Position numbers and translations under genes: made by a program. Under the pieces are notes generated by a model. The model had not been told where the DNA came from, did not search any database, and worked only from the letters and a program-made list of their open reading frames with translations. A DNA stretch of 64,000 nt. It comes from Schaedlerella arabinosiphila. Its GTDB lineage: Bacteria > Bacillota > Clostridia > Lachnospirales > Lachnospiraceae. The DNA lies in the NCBI RefSeq assembly GCF_003885045.1, contig NZ_RHJS01000002.1:3774501-3838500 (forward strand), given 5' to 3'. Positions 40,493 through 49,409 of the stretch are shown here, in pieces. Every line of letters begins with the position of its first letter. Positions within the stretch are counted from its first letter, which is position 1.

Positions 40493-41271
40493 ACAATATC
40501 CTCCTGTTCTTCCCGGATCAGGCTTCGGATCGCCTCCACCGCCATGCGGATTGCCATATCCGTGTCATGGACCACCGGATTGTCCAGCCCGGCCTTTTCC
40601 CGCTCCTGGTTTGCCATAACAAGGAAGCAGGACCCGATCCTCACGCCAAGACTGCTTGCCACCACGAACAGCGCGGCAGATTCCATCTCCGAGGCCAGGC
40701 ATCCAAGACGCTTCCACGCCTCCCATTTATTCAGCAGTTCATAACTCACAGGTTTGATCTCCGGGGAGTGCTGCCCATAAAAAGAATCCTTGCACTGCAC
40801 GATCCCCACATGGTACCTCTGTTCCAGCTTCTTCGCCGCCTCGATCAGCGCATGCACGATTCCCACATCCGCTACCGCCGGAAATTCGATGGGAGCATAT
40901 TCCCTGCTCGTCCCTTCCATCCGGATCGCGCCGCTTGCAATAACCACGTCGCCGCTCTGCACATCCGTCTGCATACCGCCGCAGGTTCCGATCCGGATAA
41001 ATGTATCCGCCCCCGACATCACAAGCTCCTCCATGGCAATGGCCGCAGATGGGCCGCCGATGCCTGTGGACGTCACACTCACTTTCACGCCGTCCAGATA
41101 ACCGGTATAAGTCACATACTCCCGGCTGTCCGCGATCAGCTTTGCTTCGTCAAAGTACTCCGCGATCTTCGCGCAGCGCTTCGGGTCTCCCGGCAGGATT
41201 ACATATTTTCCCACGTCTCCCTTTCCCACCTGGATATGATACTGTTTTCCTTCCTGTTCCGAATAATTCAT
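40489..41271 (-). CDS. udp: Uridine phosphorylase (nucleoside phosphorylase family)
   Basis: A 260-residue nucleoside phosphorylase. Phosphate-binding VILPGDPKRCAKIAEYF near residues 24-40, TSTGIGGPSAAIAMEEL near 67-83, IRIGTCGGMQ near 92-101 and the base/ribose site LASEMESAALF near 192-202 are present. These are the uridine-phosphorylase-type motifs rather than PNP type II. It cleaves uridine with phosphate. Good promoter (41368-41396) about 100 bp upstream and AAAGGATG before the ATG. Coupled to cdd. A related purine specificity cannot be fully ruled out from sequence. Confidence 0.9.
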   Translation of the reverse strand: MNYSEQEGKQYHIQVGKGDVGKYVILPGDPKRCAKIAEYFDEAKLIADSREYVTYTGYLDGVKVSVTSTGIGGPSAAIAMEELVMSGADTFIRIGTCGGMQTDVQSGDVVIASGAIRMEGTSREYAPIEFPAVADVGIVHALIEAAKKLEQRYHVGIVQCKDSFYGQHSPEIKPVSYELLNKWEAWKRLGCLASEMESAALFVVASSLGVRIGSCFLVMANQEREKAGLDNPVVHDTDMAIRMAVEAIRSLIREEQEDIV

Positions 41272-41367
41272 ACAACACGCATCCTTTCTATATCCATTTT
41301 ACTTTGCAGGCATATCTTTTTCCGATATCCCTCCCCCTGCTTTTTTGGCATGGCCGCTATATTTTTT

Positions 41368-41396
41368 AGTATATTGTGTTTCCCAGGCCTTGTCAA
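41368..41396 (-). promoter_or_regulatory. Promoter of udp-cdd
   Basis: TTGACA (41391-41396) and TATACT (41368-41373) on the minus strand, 17 bp apart: near-consensus sigma-A. Confidence 0.8.
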
Positions 41397-41440
41397 TCCC
41401 CTGCGCTGCAACGGCCTGTGACCGGGAGGGAACATAAACA

Positions 41441-41473
41441 GAGGAGCGCACATCCATCCGATGCGCGCCCCTC
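41441..41473 (-). terminator. Terminator of the NCS2 permease gene
   Basis: GAGGGGCGC and GCGCTCCTC with inner GCATC/GATGT pairing, followed by TGTTTATGTT on the minus strand, just past the permease stop. Confidence 0.7.
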
Positions 41474-41480
41474 ACAGACT

Positions 41481-42887
41481 TTAATTCTCTGATTCTTTTT
41501 TCTCTCTCGGCAGTATGAAACTGAGCAGCAGAGATACCACAAACACGCCTGCCACCGCGTTTCCGTTGAAGATATCCCCTACCGCCTGGGGAAATGCCGC
41601 GAAAAAGTTGCCGTCCGTCTGGGTCAGTCCTACGCCGATGCAGAATGCCAGGGACACCAGAATCATGGTCCTGTCGTCAAACTCACATTCCTTGAGCATC
41701 TTCATTCCCTCGTACATGATTGAACCGAACATCATAACCGTACATCCTCCCAGCACGGACTGGGGCAGCGAGTTGAAGAACGCACCCAGCGGCGGGAACA
41801 GCGATGCCAGGATCAGGATCATAGCGCCCATCAGGATCGTAAAACGGTTGATTACGCCGGTCATGGTCACCAGCCCCACGTTCTGGCTGAATGAGGTTAG
41901 CGGGAGACAGCCGAAGCACCCGGAAATGGTACTGGAAAATCCATCTACCGCCAGGGAACCCTGCAGCTCCTCGATTTTGATATCGCGCCCCAGTGTCCCG
42001 GTGCAGACGGCTGTCGTCGCCCCCGTGGTCTCCGCTGCGGACACCAGAAATACGATGGCTATGGTGAAGAAGGCTCCGATATCAAATACCGGTTTGTGGC
42101 TGGTCAGGAACACAAGCCTTGGGATACTGAAAAATCCCACCTCGCCGATCGTCTTTGTAATGCCTGAAAAATCAATCATAGGCGCGATCCCGGCAATCGT
42201 AAAGATTCCCGCCAGGATATATCCCAGGATCAGCCCCACCAGGATGTTCAGGTTTTTGTATACGCCCTTCAGCAAATACCGGGATACCAGGCACACCACC
42301 AGGGTAAACGCGCCCACCAGCAGGTGGTACCATGAACCGAAGGTCTCTGCGCCGCTTCCGCCGCCCCAGGAGTTCATTCCCACCGGCAGAAGTGAAAGCC
42401 CGATGGCAATGACCACGCAGGCAGACACCACCGGCGTCAGATAGCGTTTCCAGTATTTTGCGCTCAGCCCTACCAGGCCTTCAAAGATTCCGCCCAGGAT
42501 CACGGCTCCCACCATGCCTTCGTACCCCAGATCCGGATTGGTACAGATCATCAGAAGGCTTCCCAGGAAGGTAAAGCTGACCCCCATAACGATGGGAAGC
42601 TTCGAGCCGACCTTCCAGATCGGATAAAGCTGCAGGCAGGTTCCGATACCTGCTACAAACATGGCACATTGCAGAAGCCGTGTGATCTCCACTGCCGTCA
42701 GGGATTCCCCTGTCCCCCGGACAACCGCAGCGCCGCACACGATCAGCACCGGGGCCAGGTTTGATACGAACATGGCCAGCACGTGCTGAAGCCCGAAGGG
42801 AATTGCCTTTGCAAGCGGCACCCTTCCGTTTAACTTATAAATATTTTCTTCACTTACGGTCGTGATGAGTTCTTCTTTATTTTCCAT
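41481..42887 (-). CDS. NCS2-family purine/uracil permease
   Basis: A 468-residue membrane protein with about 14 hydrophobic segments of the nucleobase:cation symporter-2 family. The family motif around QNVGLVTMTGV near residue 325, the preceding SAAETTGATTAV (with the substrate-contacting Glu) and the early FGLQHVLAMFVSNLAPVLIV block are clear. Neighbouring xanthine-dehydrogenase-type genes on the same strand suggest a purine such as xanthine, hypoxanthine or urate as substrate. ATG 42887 with AGAGGAAAAATCT is chosen over an upstream in-frame start. A terminator (42923-42957) lies between it and the hydroxylase genes, so it may be transcribed separately or by read-through. Confidence 0.9.
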   Translation of the reverse strand: MENKEELITTVSEENIYKLNGRVPLAKAIPFGLQHVLAMFVSNLAPVLIVCGAAVVRGTGESLTAVEITRLLQCAMFVAGIGTCLQLYPIWKVGSKLPIVMGVSFTFLGSLLMICTNPDLGYEGMVGAVILGGIFEGLVGLSAKYWKRYLTPVVSACVVIAIGLSLLPVGMNSWGGGSGAETFGSWYHLLVGAFTLVVCLVSRYLLKGVYKNLNILVGLILGYILAGIFTIAGIAPMIDFSGITKTIGEVGFFSIPRLVFLTSHKPVFDIGAFFTIAIVFLVSAAETTGATTAVCTGTLGRDIKIEELQGSLAVDGFSSTISGCFGCLPLTSFSQNVGLVTMTGVINRFTILMGAMILILASLFPPLGAFFNSLPQSVLGGCTVMMFGSIMYEGMKMLKECEFDDRTMILVSLAFCIGVGLTQTDGNFFAAFPQAVGDIFNGNAVAGVFVVSLLLSFILPREKKESEN

Positions 42888-42922
42888 AGATTTTTCCTCT
42901 CTTCCTGAAAAAAAGGCCATAA

Positions 42923-42957
42923 AGGGAGAAGCAGCCTGTCAGCGACCGCTTCTCCCT
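42923..42957 (-). terminator. Terminator/attenuator after the hydroxylase genes
   Basis: AGGGAGAAGC and GCTTCTCCCT form a perfect 10-bp stem, followed on the minus strand by TTTATGGCCTTTTTTT. It lies between xdhC and the permease. Confidence 0.75.
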
Positions 42958-42996
42958 GCGATTCTCAACATCCGGCTCTTTGCCTTCAATATGTCT

Positions 42997-43503
42997 TTAA
43001 ACTGCGTCCGCCTCTTTCTCTTTTCCCAGCCTGCGCAGCATCGTTTTCTTCACTGCCCGGAAGATGTTCTCATATCCCGTGCATCTGCAGAGGTGGCCGG
43101 ACATCAGCTTGCGGATCTCATCGTCCGAAAATTCTCTTTTGGCCTCTAAGATCTCCATTGCGCTCATGATGAATCCCGGGCTGCAGAATCCGCACTGCAC
43201 CGCTGCCTCATCGATAAACGCCTGCTGGATATCCGAGATCTCCCCATTCGGTCCGGCAAGGCCCTCCAAGGTCAGTATCTCCTTGCCCTGTGCCCATACG
43301 GCAAGGTAGATACAGGAGTTGAAGCATTCCCCGTCTATGATCACGTTGCACGCGCCGCACTCTCCGACCTCACAGCCCTTTTTCACGCTGGTGAGCCGGT
43401 AATCATCCCGAAGCATATCTGTAAGTGATGCGCGGACATCCACCATTTTTTCCACCTGCTTCCCATTGATGGTGCAGGAAACCAATTTATACTGTTTACT
43501 CAT
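42997..43503 (-). CDS. xdhC: Molybdenum hydroxylase iron-sulfur subunit (xanthine-dehydrogenase type)
   Basis: A 168-residue protein with two [2Fe-2S] sites. The plant-ferredoxin-type site is GCEVGECGACNV near residues 43-54 with a further Cys near 66. The C-terminal helical site is CGFCSPGF near 104-111 and CRCTGYENI near 138-146. It passes electrons from the molybdenum site to FAD. The ATG at 43503 overlaps the end of xdhB by eight bases and follows GGAGGTGAGGTCA, so it is coupled. An upstream in-frame ATG is discarded. Last gene of the xdhA-xdhB-xdhC operon. Confidence 0.93.
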   Translation of the reverse strand: MSKQYKLVSCTINGKQVEKMVDVRASLTDMLRDDYRLTSVKKGCEVGECGACNVIIDGECFNSCIYLAVWAQGKEILTLEGLAGPNGEISDIQQAFIDEAAVQCGFCSPGFIMSAMEILEAKREFSDDEIRKLMSGHLCRCTGYENIFRAVKKTMLRRLGKEKEADAV

Positions 43504-44383
43504 TGACCTCACCTCCTGCAAGACGAATGGACTCTTTCAGCGCCCGCTCTGCCAGTACCACCGCAATGTGCTGACGGAATGCCTTAGAAGCCCTCCAGCT
43601 GTCTCTCGGGTTGATATCCTCCAGAACTGCCTGCGCAAAGGCTTTGATGGTCTCCTCTGACACCGGTTTCCCCTTTGCCGACTTTTCCGCGGAAGGCGCC
43701 CGCATAGGAACCGGGCCTGCCACGCCGTAGGCGATCCGTGCATCCTCGATGGTCTTCTTGTCTTCCGACAATTTTACGTTCACTGAGCAGCCTGTAGTGG
43801 CAATATCCATGGCATTTCTCATAGCGTACTTGATGTAGTGGCCGTGATAGCCCTCATATGCCTCTTTCGGAATGATGATCGCCGTCTGCACCTCTCCCGG
43901 CCGCAGGTCCACCACTCCCGCCTTTATGTAAAAATCATGGATCGGGATTCTGCGCACCCCTTCCGGCCCGGTGATCTCTACCACCGCGTCCCAGGCATGG
44001 AGTGTGGAAGCCGAATCCGCCGACGTCACGCCGTTGCATGTATTTCCCCCAATGGTCCCGATGTTGCGGATCTGGGGGCCTCCTACCATATCCACCGCCT
44101 CGCCCAGCACGTTGATATGCTTCTGGATGATGGCATCCCTTGTAATGTGTGAAAAGCTGGTGAGGGAGCCGATGCGGATCGCACCGTCCTCTTCATAGCT
44201 GACGCCGCGCATCTCATCCAGTCCGTAGATGCTGACCAGCTCCTTGCCTGCCCGCTTTCCTTCCCGCATCTGCACCAGAACATCACTTCCGCCCGCAATG
44301 ATCTGCGCCTCCGGATGTTCCATGAGAAGACGGACTGCATGCTCCACACTTTCCGCCTCGTAAAGTGCCTTTATATCATACAT
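43496..44383 (-). CDS. xdhB: Molybdenum hydroxylase FAD-binding subunit
   Basis: A 295-residue FAD subunit of the CO-dehydrogenase/xanthine-dehydrogenase flavoprotein family. The FAD-binding motifs IIAGGSDVL near residues 28-36 and RNIGTIGGNTCNGVTSADS near 106-124 are intact. The C-terminal domain contains the IAYGVAGPVPMRA strand. It oxidises the reduced iron-sulfur subunit and hands electrons to NAD or another acceptor. ATG follows GGGAGGCAAACATT, 25 bp after xdhA. Together with xdhA and xdhC it forms the classic three-subunit bacterial enzyme. Confidence 0.93.
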   Translation of the reverse strand: MYDIKALYEAESVEHAVRLLMEHPEAQIIAGGSDVLVQMREGKRAGKELVSIYGLDEMRGVSYEEDGAIRIGSLTSFSHITRDAIIQKHINVLGEAVDMVGGPQIRNIGTIGGNTCNGVTSADSASTLHAWDAVVEITGPEGVRRIPIHDFYIKAGVVDLRPGEVQTAIIIPKEAYEGYHGHYIKYAMRNAMDIATTGCSVNVKLSEDKKTIEDARIAYGVAGPVPMRAPSAEKSAKGKPVSEETIKAFAQAVLEDINPRDSWRASKAFRQHIAVVLAERALKESIRLAGGEVNE

Positions 44384-44408
44384 AATGTTTGCCTCCCTTC
44401 ATATAGAA

Positions 44409-46694
44409 CTAGAAAATTCCTTCCTCCGTAAATCTGCGGAACAGGTTGTGCGGATTCACAGGCGCCTCGTTGACTCCTACTCCGGTGGCCTGATACACCG
44501 CATTCCGGATTGCAGGCGCTACAGAGCAGGTAGGCGGCTCTCCAAGCGCTTTCGTACCGAATGCGCTGGTGGGCTCCGGATTCTCTACAAACAACGCCTT
44601 TAACCTGGGATGATCCATAAAGGTAGAAAGCTTGTAGTCCAGCAGATTGTTGTTCAGCGCCCGCCCTGTCTTCGGGTCAAACATGAGCCGTTCCGACATG
44701 CCGAACCCGATTCCCATGCTCATTCCGCCGTGCACCTGGGCCTCTGCCAGCGCCGGATTGATCAGTTTTCCTGCATCATGCACATTGACAATGTCCAGGA
44801 GTTTTACCCTGCACATGGGAATATCCACTTCCACTTCCGCCATCGTACATCCGAAGGAATACGCGTTGGACTTGATCTGGGATGTGCTCTCCGCCGACAG
44901 GTGCTGGCTGTTTGTCAGGCTGTACAGCGCCTCGGTGGCCAGTTCCCCTAATGTCATCAGTTCCCGTCCGTCTGTGGTGCGGACAATATTTCCGTCTGTA
45001 ATGTCCAGATTGTAAGGAGGCATCCGGGTCAGTTCGTGGGCGTATTTCAAAATCCGCTCCCGCAGCAGCATTGCGGTCTGGCGGATCGCAAAGCCTGCCG
45101 TATAGGTCTGCCTGGACGCATAAGCTCCTGTTCCGAAAGGTGTTACGTCCGTATCCTGACAGGATACTACATGGACGCTCTCCAGCGGCACGCCCAGCAC
45201 ATCCGCCGTCATCTGGCTGTATGCCGTGTCCGCCCCCTGGCCGATCTCCGTCTCTCCAAGCTGCACCTGCAGGGAGCCGTCCTGGTTGAGCACCATCCGG
45301 CAGGACGAGGTTTCCAGGGAAATGGGCCACACCGCTGTATTGTACCAGAATACGGACATGCCGATTCCCCGCCGGATATCTCCCGTCTGGTTCTGGTACT
45401 CCTTGAACTTCCGCTCATAATCAATGGCCTCCATAGCTTTGTCAAGGCACTGGTTAAAGGTATCCGAGTACAGTTCATTTTTGGAAAACGGATCTGTATA
45501 TCCCACCGGCATCAGATTCTTCCGCCGAAATTCCAGGGAATCCATACCCATCTTCGCCGCCACGTCCTCGGTGTGGCATTCCACCGCCCACATGGCCTGA
45601 GGAATCCCGTAACCGCGCATGGCGCCTGCCACCGATTTATTCGTAAACACCGTATAGGCGTCAACCTCTACATGATCGCAGGGGTAAAGCTGCGGAAAAG
45701 CGCCTGCCCCTTTCGCCACGATGCTGTGCCCGTGGGAAGCGTATGCACCCTGGTCGGAAAATGCCTCCAGCTTCCGGGCCGCATAGGTGCCATCCGGGCG
45801 TACCCAGGAAATGATATGATTGCGGATGGAATGGCGCACCCGGTTGGATACAAAGGTGTCCTCGCGCGGAATATCCAGCTTCACCAGATGCCCTCCGAGC
45901 TGCATGCACAGCCACGCGCAGAGCGGTTCGTACAGGATATCCTGCTTGTTGCCGAACCCGCCGCCGATATACGGCTTGATGATCCGAACCCGGCCCCAGC
46001 CGATTCCCAGCGCCTGGCCCACCACTCGCCGTACAATATGGGGAATCTGCGTGGATGCCACCACCGTGATCCGATCCCCCTCCATCTCCGCATAGCAGAT
46101 AAAATTCTCGATGTGGCAGTGCTGCACCGTGGGCGTCTCGTACCAGCCCTCTACTTTGGTCAGTCCCGGCTCCTTAATCGCTTCCTCATAGTTTCCTTTG
46201 CGGATGGTCGTATGCTTTAAAATATTGTTGGGGTACTTTTCGTGAAGCTGCGGAGCTCCGTCCTTCATGGCTTCCTGGACATCCAGCACGAACGGGTATT
46301 CCTCATACTCTACCTTGATCGCACGGACCGCCTGTGCCGCCGCTACTTCATCCTCTGCCACCACCGCAGCAATGTCGTCCCCATAGAAACGGACTTCCTC
46401 CGTCAGGACCAAGCGGTCCGCCACATCCTGATGTCCCGGATCTGTGGACCAGGGATGCCCTGCCGTTGGGAAATAGTGCTTCTCCTTCAAATCAAAGCAG
46501 GTGAACACCTTCACCACTCCCGGTATCTTTTCCGCTTCACTGGTATCAATGGACACCACCCTTCCATGAGCGATGGTGGAATGCAGCACCTGCGCAATAT
46601 ATGCGCTCTTGTCGCAGAGGTCATCTGTGTACTTCGTACGTCCGATCACCTTGTCATAAGCATCCACCCGGGTTACTTTTTTTCCTACATACAT
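44409..46694 (-). CDS. xdhA: Molybdenum hydroxylase catalytic subunit (xanthine/purine dehydrogenase type)
   Basis: A 761-residue molybdopterin-binding subunit. Pterin and active-site motifs visible include YIGGGFGNKQD near residue 240, AGAMRGYGIPQ near 355, LGETEIGQGADT near 470 and GEPPTCSVAPAI near 730; the latter Glu-containing loop lies at the molybdenum. Such enzymes hydroxylate purines (hypoxanthine or xanthine) or other N-heterocycles. The exact substrate cannot be read from sequence, but the NCS2 permease next door favours a purine. ATG 46694 with AAAAAGGAGGGAGAACG is chosen; an earlier ATG has no ribosome binding site. A Crp/Fnr regulator gene lies 86 bp upstream. No cofactor maturation or XdhC-chaperone gene is in the window. 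Confidence 0.92.
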   Translation of the reverse strand: MYVGKKVTRVDAYDKVIGRTKYTDDLCDKSAYIAQVLHSTIAHGRVVSIDTSEAEKIPGVVKVFTCFDLKEKHYFPTAGHPWSTDPGHQDVADRLVLTEEVRFYGDDIAAVVAEDEVAAAQAVRAIKVEYEEYPFVLDVQEAMKDGAPQLHEKYPNNILKHTTIRKGNYEEAIKEPGLTKVEGWYETPTVQHCHIENFICYAEMEGDRITVVASTQIPHIVRRVVGQALGIGWGRVRIIKPYIGGGFGNKQDILYEPLCAWLCMQLGGHLVKLDIPREDTFVSNRVRHSIRNHIISWVRPDGTYAARKLEAFSDQGAYASHGHSIVAKGAGAFPQLYPCDHVEVDAYTVFTNKSVAGAMRGYGIPQAMWAVECHTEDVAAKMGMDSLEFRRKNLMPVGYTDPFSKNELYSDTFNQCLDKAMEAIDYERKFKEYQNQTGDIRRGIGMSVFWYNTAVWPISLETSSCRMVLNQDGSLQVQLGETEIGQGADTAYSQMTADVLGVPLESVHVVSCQDTDVTPFGTGAYASRQTYTAGFAIRQTAMLLRERILKYAHELTRMPPYNLDITDGNIVRTTDGRELMTLGELATEALYSLTNSQHLSAESTSQIKSNAYSFGCTMAEVEVDIPMCRVKLLDIVNVHDAGKLINPALAEAQVHGGMSMGIGFGMSERLMFDPKTGRALNNNLLDYKLSTFMDHPRLKALFVENPEPTSAFGTKALGEPPTCSVAPAIRNAVYQATGVGVNEAPVNPHNLFRRFTEEGIF

Positions 46695-46780
46695 CGTTCT
46701 CCCTCCTTTTTGCAACGCCCCCTCACTTTCGTTCGGCGGCAATTCGTTGGAACGCATTTTCAGATATGCCTTCCTCCTGC

Positions 46781-47488
46781 TCAAATCTCACCATAAATAT
46801 ATTGTCCGATATGCCGTTTCATCTGCTGGTAGCCCTCCTCCGATATGACGATCTTTCCTTTCCGTATATCGATTAAGCCGGTCTCACTGAGCTTTTTGAT
46901 ATTGCGGTTCAGAGTCTTTACGGAAAAACCGATCTCCTCTGAGAGCTGATCCCTGCTTTCCTTGAGCTCCAGTTCCTTTTTCAGCGGCTGTTTCTGCTCG
47001 TACTTCCGGATCAAATGCATCATCAGACGTTCCCTGCCTTCGATAAACAGATACTTCCGGGCGTCGGCCGTCTGGGAAATGAGCCTGCGCATGTTCTCCC
47101 TGGTTCGAAGATACAGCGCCTCCACGTCGCTGCGCAGCCATTCCATGTAGGGCGCCACCGGGATGACAAGCACCCGGCACCTGGTAGCCGTAATCACTCC
47201 GATCCGGTAATTAGTCAGATCCGAAAAATACTCAATCTCACCAAAGAAGTCTCCGGGGCCGTAATCTTTAAAATAATAGGGCCTTTCATTCATGGGCCAT
47301 TCGATTCCGGTGACCTTTCCGGACAGGATGATATAAATATTGCTGCACTTTTCCCCGGCCTTGATCAGCGTCTCATTCTCATCCACCTCCATTACCCGCA
47401 TATAGTACTTTACTTCCTCCGTACAATTCTGAAACAGCATCTCCATGTACGTCTGTTTTTTCAGCGGCAGTTCTTTAAATACATCCAT
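46781..47488 (-). CDS. Crp/Fnr-family transcriptional regulator
   Basis: A 235-residue regulator. Residues 20-130 form the cyclic-nucleotide-binding-like beta-roll (IYIILSGKVTGI, then PGDFFGEIEYFSD). A dimer helix follows, and the C-terminal winged helix contains SRDQLSEEIGFSVKTLNRNIKKLSE near 175-200. The Fnr-type cluster of four cysteines is absent (only scattered Cys residues), so oxygen sensing by an iron-sulfur cluster is unlikely. ATG 47488 with AGAGGTGAGGCC. It lies directly upstream of xdhABC on the same strand and is the probable local regulator of purine hydroxylase expression. Effector unknown. Confidence 0.87.
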   Translation of the reverse strand: MDVFKELPLKKQTYMEMLFQNCTEEVKYYMRVMEVDENETLIKAGEKCSNIYIILSGKVTGIEWPMNERPYYFKDYGPGDFFGEIEYFSDLTNYRIGVITATRCRVLVIPVAPYMEWLRSDVEALYLRTRENMRRLISQTADARKYLFIEGRERLMMHLIRKYEQKQPLKKELELKESRDQLSEEIGFSVKTLNRNIKKLSETGLIDIRKGKIVISEEGYQQMKRHIGQYIYGEI

Positions 47489-47643
47489 GGCCTCACCTCT
47501 TGGTTCTATTATACTGAATAAATCAAAGAAATAAAAAGGACGAATGACCTGATTTTCCCATATTCTCAAAATACGGCAATTCAGACAAATCTGCACTTAT
47601 TTTCCCTCTGCTTTTTACTGTTTTTTGTGCAATATCACAACAA

Positions 47644-47673
47644 AGGGCGGTCATCCAAACAGACGACCGCCCT
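47644..47673 (-). terminator. Terminator of truA
   Basis: AGGGCGGTC and GACCGCCCT form a perfect 9-bp stem followed by TTGTTGT on the minus strand, 31 bp past truA. Confidence 0.7.
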
Positions 47674-47703
47674 CATATCACCGCATCCTGCAGTTTTTTC
47701 CCT

Positions 47704-48486
47704 TCACAGACACGCGGCATCCCTGTATTCGATCCCGACCAGCAAAAGCCCCTGGGGCGGCGCGGTCACTCCCGCCGCCTGACGGCTCTTTGCTTCTAAA
47801 ATCTCCTTCACCTGCTCCGGCGTATAGTACCCCCGTCCTACCCGCAGCAGTGTCCCCGCAATAATGCGAACCATATTATAGAGAAATCCGTTTCCCCGAA
47901 TCCGGATCGTAATCTCCCTGCCCTTTTCCCAGTCTCCTCCTCCCGGAAGTCCCTGCACCAGGATCTCCAGGTCATAGATTGTCCGCACCGTATCCTCCAC
48001 GCTGGTTTTGATATTACAGAAACTGGCAAAATCGTGTGTTCCCTTGAGAAATTCTGCTCCCCGGCGCATATCCTCCACCTGCAGCGGATAGGAGACAAAG
48101 GCCGTGTTCCGCCGTCTTGTGGGATCCGGCACACCGGCATTGAAAATATGGTATTCGTAGGTTTTGACACTGCTGCAATATCTGGGATGCCAGTCTGCAG
48201 GCACCTCCTCCGACCTGACGATCACGATATCCTCCGGCAGATACTGATTCAATGCATAGGAAATGCGTTTTGGCGGGATACGCGTATTTGTATCAAATAC
48301 GGCCACATTTCCCAGGGCATGCACTCCCGAATCTGTACGGCTGGCGCCGATGATCCGGATCTGCTCTCCTAAGAGCCTGGACAACCCGCGGTTTATGACT
48401 TCCTCCACGGTAATCCCGTTGGGCTGGACCTGCCAGCCGCAGTATCCGGTGCCGTCATAGGCGACAATGAGCCTGATACGCTTCAT
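47704..48486 (-). CDS. truA: tRNA pseudouridine(38-40) synthase
   Basis: A 260-residue TruA. The N-terminal IRLIVAYDGTGYCGWQVQPNG, the catalytic Asp in GASRTDSGVHALG near residue 53 and the RGNGFLYNMVRIIAGTLL block near 200 are all diagnostic. It converts U38-U40 in the anticodon stem of many tRNAs to pseudouridine. ATG 48486 with GGAGGTTTCT is used; an upstream extension overlaps the ecfT terminator. It follows ecfA1-ecfA2-ecfT on the same strand, the order commonly found in Firmicutes next to ribosomal protein genes, which are not seen here. Confidence 0.96.
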   Translation of the reverse strand: MKRIRLIVAYDGTGYCGWQVQPNGITVEEVINRGLSRLLGEQIRIIGASRTDSGVHALGNVAVFDTNTRIPPKRISYALNQYLPEDIVIVRSEEVPADWHPRYCSSVKTYEYHIFNAGVPDPTRRRNTAFVSYPLQVEDMRRGAEFLKGTHDFASFCNIKTSVEDTVRTIYDLEILVQGLPGGGDWEKGREITIRIRGNGFLYNMVRIIAGTLLRVGRGYYTPEQVKEILEAKSRQAAGVTAPPQGLLLVGIEYRDAACL

Positions 48487-48502
48487 AGAAACCTCCATTC
48501 CT

Positions 48503-48529
48503 AAAAAAGGTGTGCGTCTCAACGCACAC
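48503..48529 (-). terminator. Terminator between ecfT and truA
   Basis: GTGTGCGT and ACGCACAC form an 8-bp stem with a 4-base loop, followed by CTTTTTTAG on the minus strand. A second stem, CCGGAGC/GCTCCGG at 48535-48554, lies just before it. Confidence 0.85.
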
Positions 48530-48560
48530 TCGCGCCGGAGCGCGGCTGCTCCGGAAACAG

Positions 48561-49385
48561 TCAGAATATCCACAGATGAAATGGTACGAACCTTCCCAGT
48601 ACGAACACGGCGGCCAGATATACAATGGTGGCTGTATATGCCGTATAGTCCCTTCCCCTGTAGATCAGGGGCTTCATTTTCGTCCGGTTCTCACCCCCGT
48701 TATAGCAGCGGGATTCCATGGCCATGGCAAGATCATTGGCGCGCCGGAAGGCGGATACAAACAGGGGGATCAGGATCGGAACCATCGCTTTCGTCCTCTG
48801 AATGAGATTGCCGCTTTCCAGATCGGCCCCCCGGGCAATCTGCGCCTTCATGATCTTATCCGTCTCCTCCAGCAAAAGCGGAATAAAACGCAGGGCAATG
48901 GACATCATCATCGCCACCTCATGCACCGGTACCCTGAATCTGTTCAACGGCCGCAGAAGGCTTTCGATCCCGTCTGTCAGGCCGTTGGGCGTTGTCGTAA
49001 ATGTCATGATCGACGAACCCATGATCAGATAGATCAGGCGCACCGCCATAAACACAGCGGTCCGCAGGCCGTTCTCTGTAATATGAAAGATCCAGAAATG
49101 AACCAGATCCCTGCCGCCTCTCGTGAGAAACAACTGCATACACACGGTAAACAGCAGCAATACTACAATGGCCTTAAGCCCTTTCACGATAAACTTAAGC
49201 GGCACTCTGCTGGCTTTGATGACCACCGCCAGATACAAGGTCGCAATGCCGTATCCCAGTACGCTGTTCTGCACAAACAGGGAAATCAAAAACAGCAGCG
49301 TGCAGACGATTTTTACCCGGGGGTCCAGCCGATGTATACAGCTTTTTGCAGGATAATACTGCCCGATTGTTATATCTCTGATCAT
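48561..49385 (-). CDS. ecfT: ECF transporter transmembrane coupling protein EcfT
   Basis: A 274-residue membrane protein with several hydrophobic segments and the two ARG-type coupling motifs (QIARGADLES near residue 183 and MAMESRCYNGG near 225) that contact the ATPases. It links the EcfA1/EcfA2 pair to various substrate-binding S components for vitamins and metals. ATG follows GGAGTTTCC, 24 bp after ecfA2. Length is standard. No S component is encoded nearby, so this is the shared group II module. Confidence 0.94.
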   Translation of the reverse strand: MIRDITIGQYYPAKSCIHRLDPRVKIVCTLLFLISLFVQNSVLGYGIATLYLAVVIKASRVPLKFIVKGLKAIVVLLLFTVCMQLFLTRGGRDLVHFWIFHITENGLRTAVFMAVRLIYLIMGSSIMTFTTTPNGLTDGIESLLRPLNRFRVPVHEVAMMMSIALRFIPLLLEETDKIMKAQIARGADLESGNLIQRTKAMVPILIPLFVSAFRRANDLAMAMESRCYNGGENRTKMKPLIYRGRDYTAYTATIVYLAAVFVLGRFVPFHLWIF

Positions 49386-49409
49386 GGAAACTCCTTTTTT
49401 CCTTTATTT

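Noticed and set aside
44610..46220. Long open frames on the plus strand across xdhA
   Set aside because: Shadows of the GC-rich hydroxylase gene; no family motif is seen.
46781..47488. Oxygen-sensing Fnr protein
   Set aside because: The four-cysteine cluster of Fnr is missing; only isolated cysteines are present.
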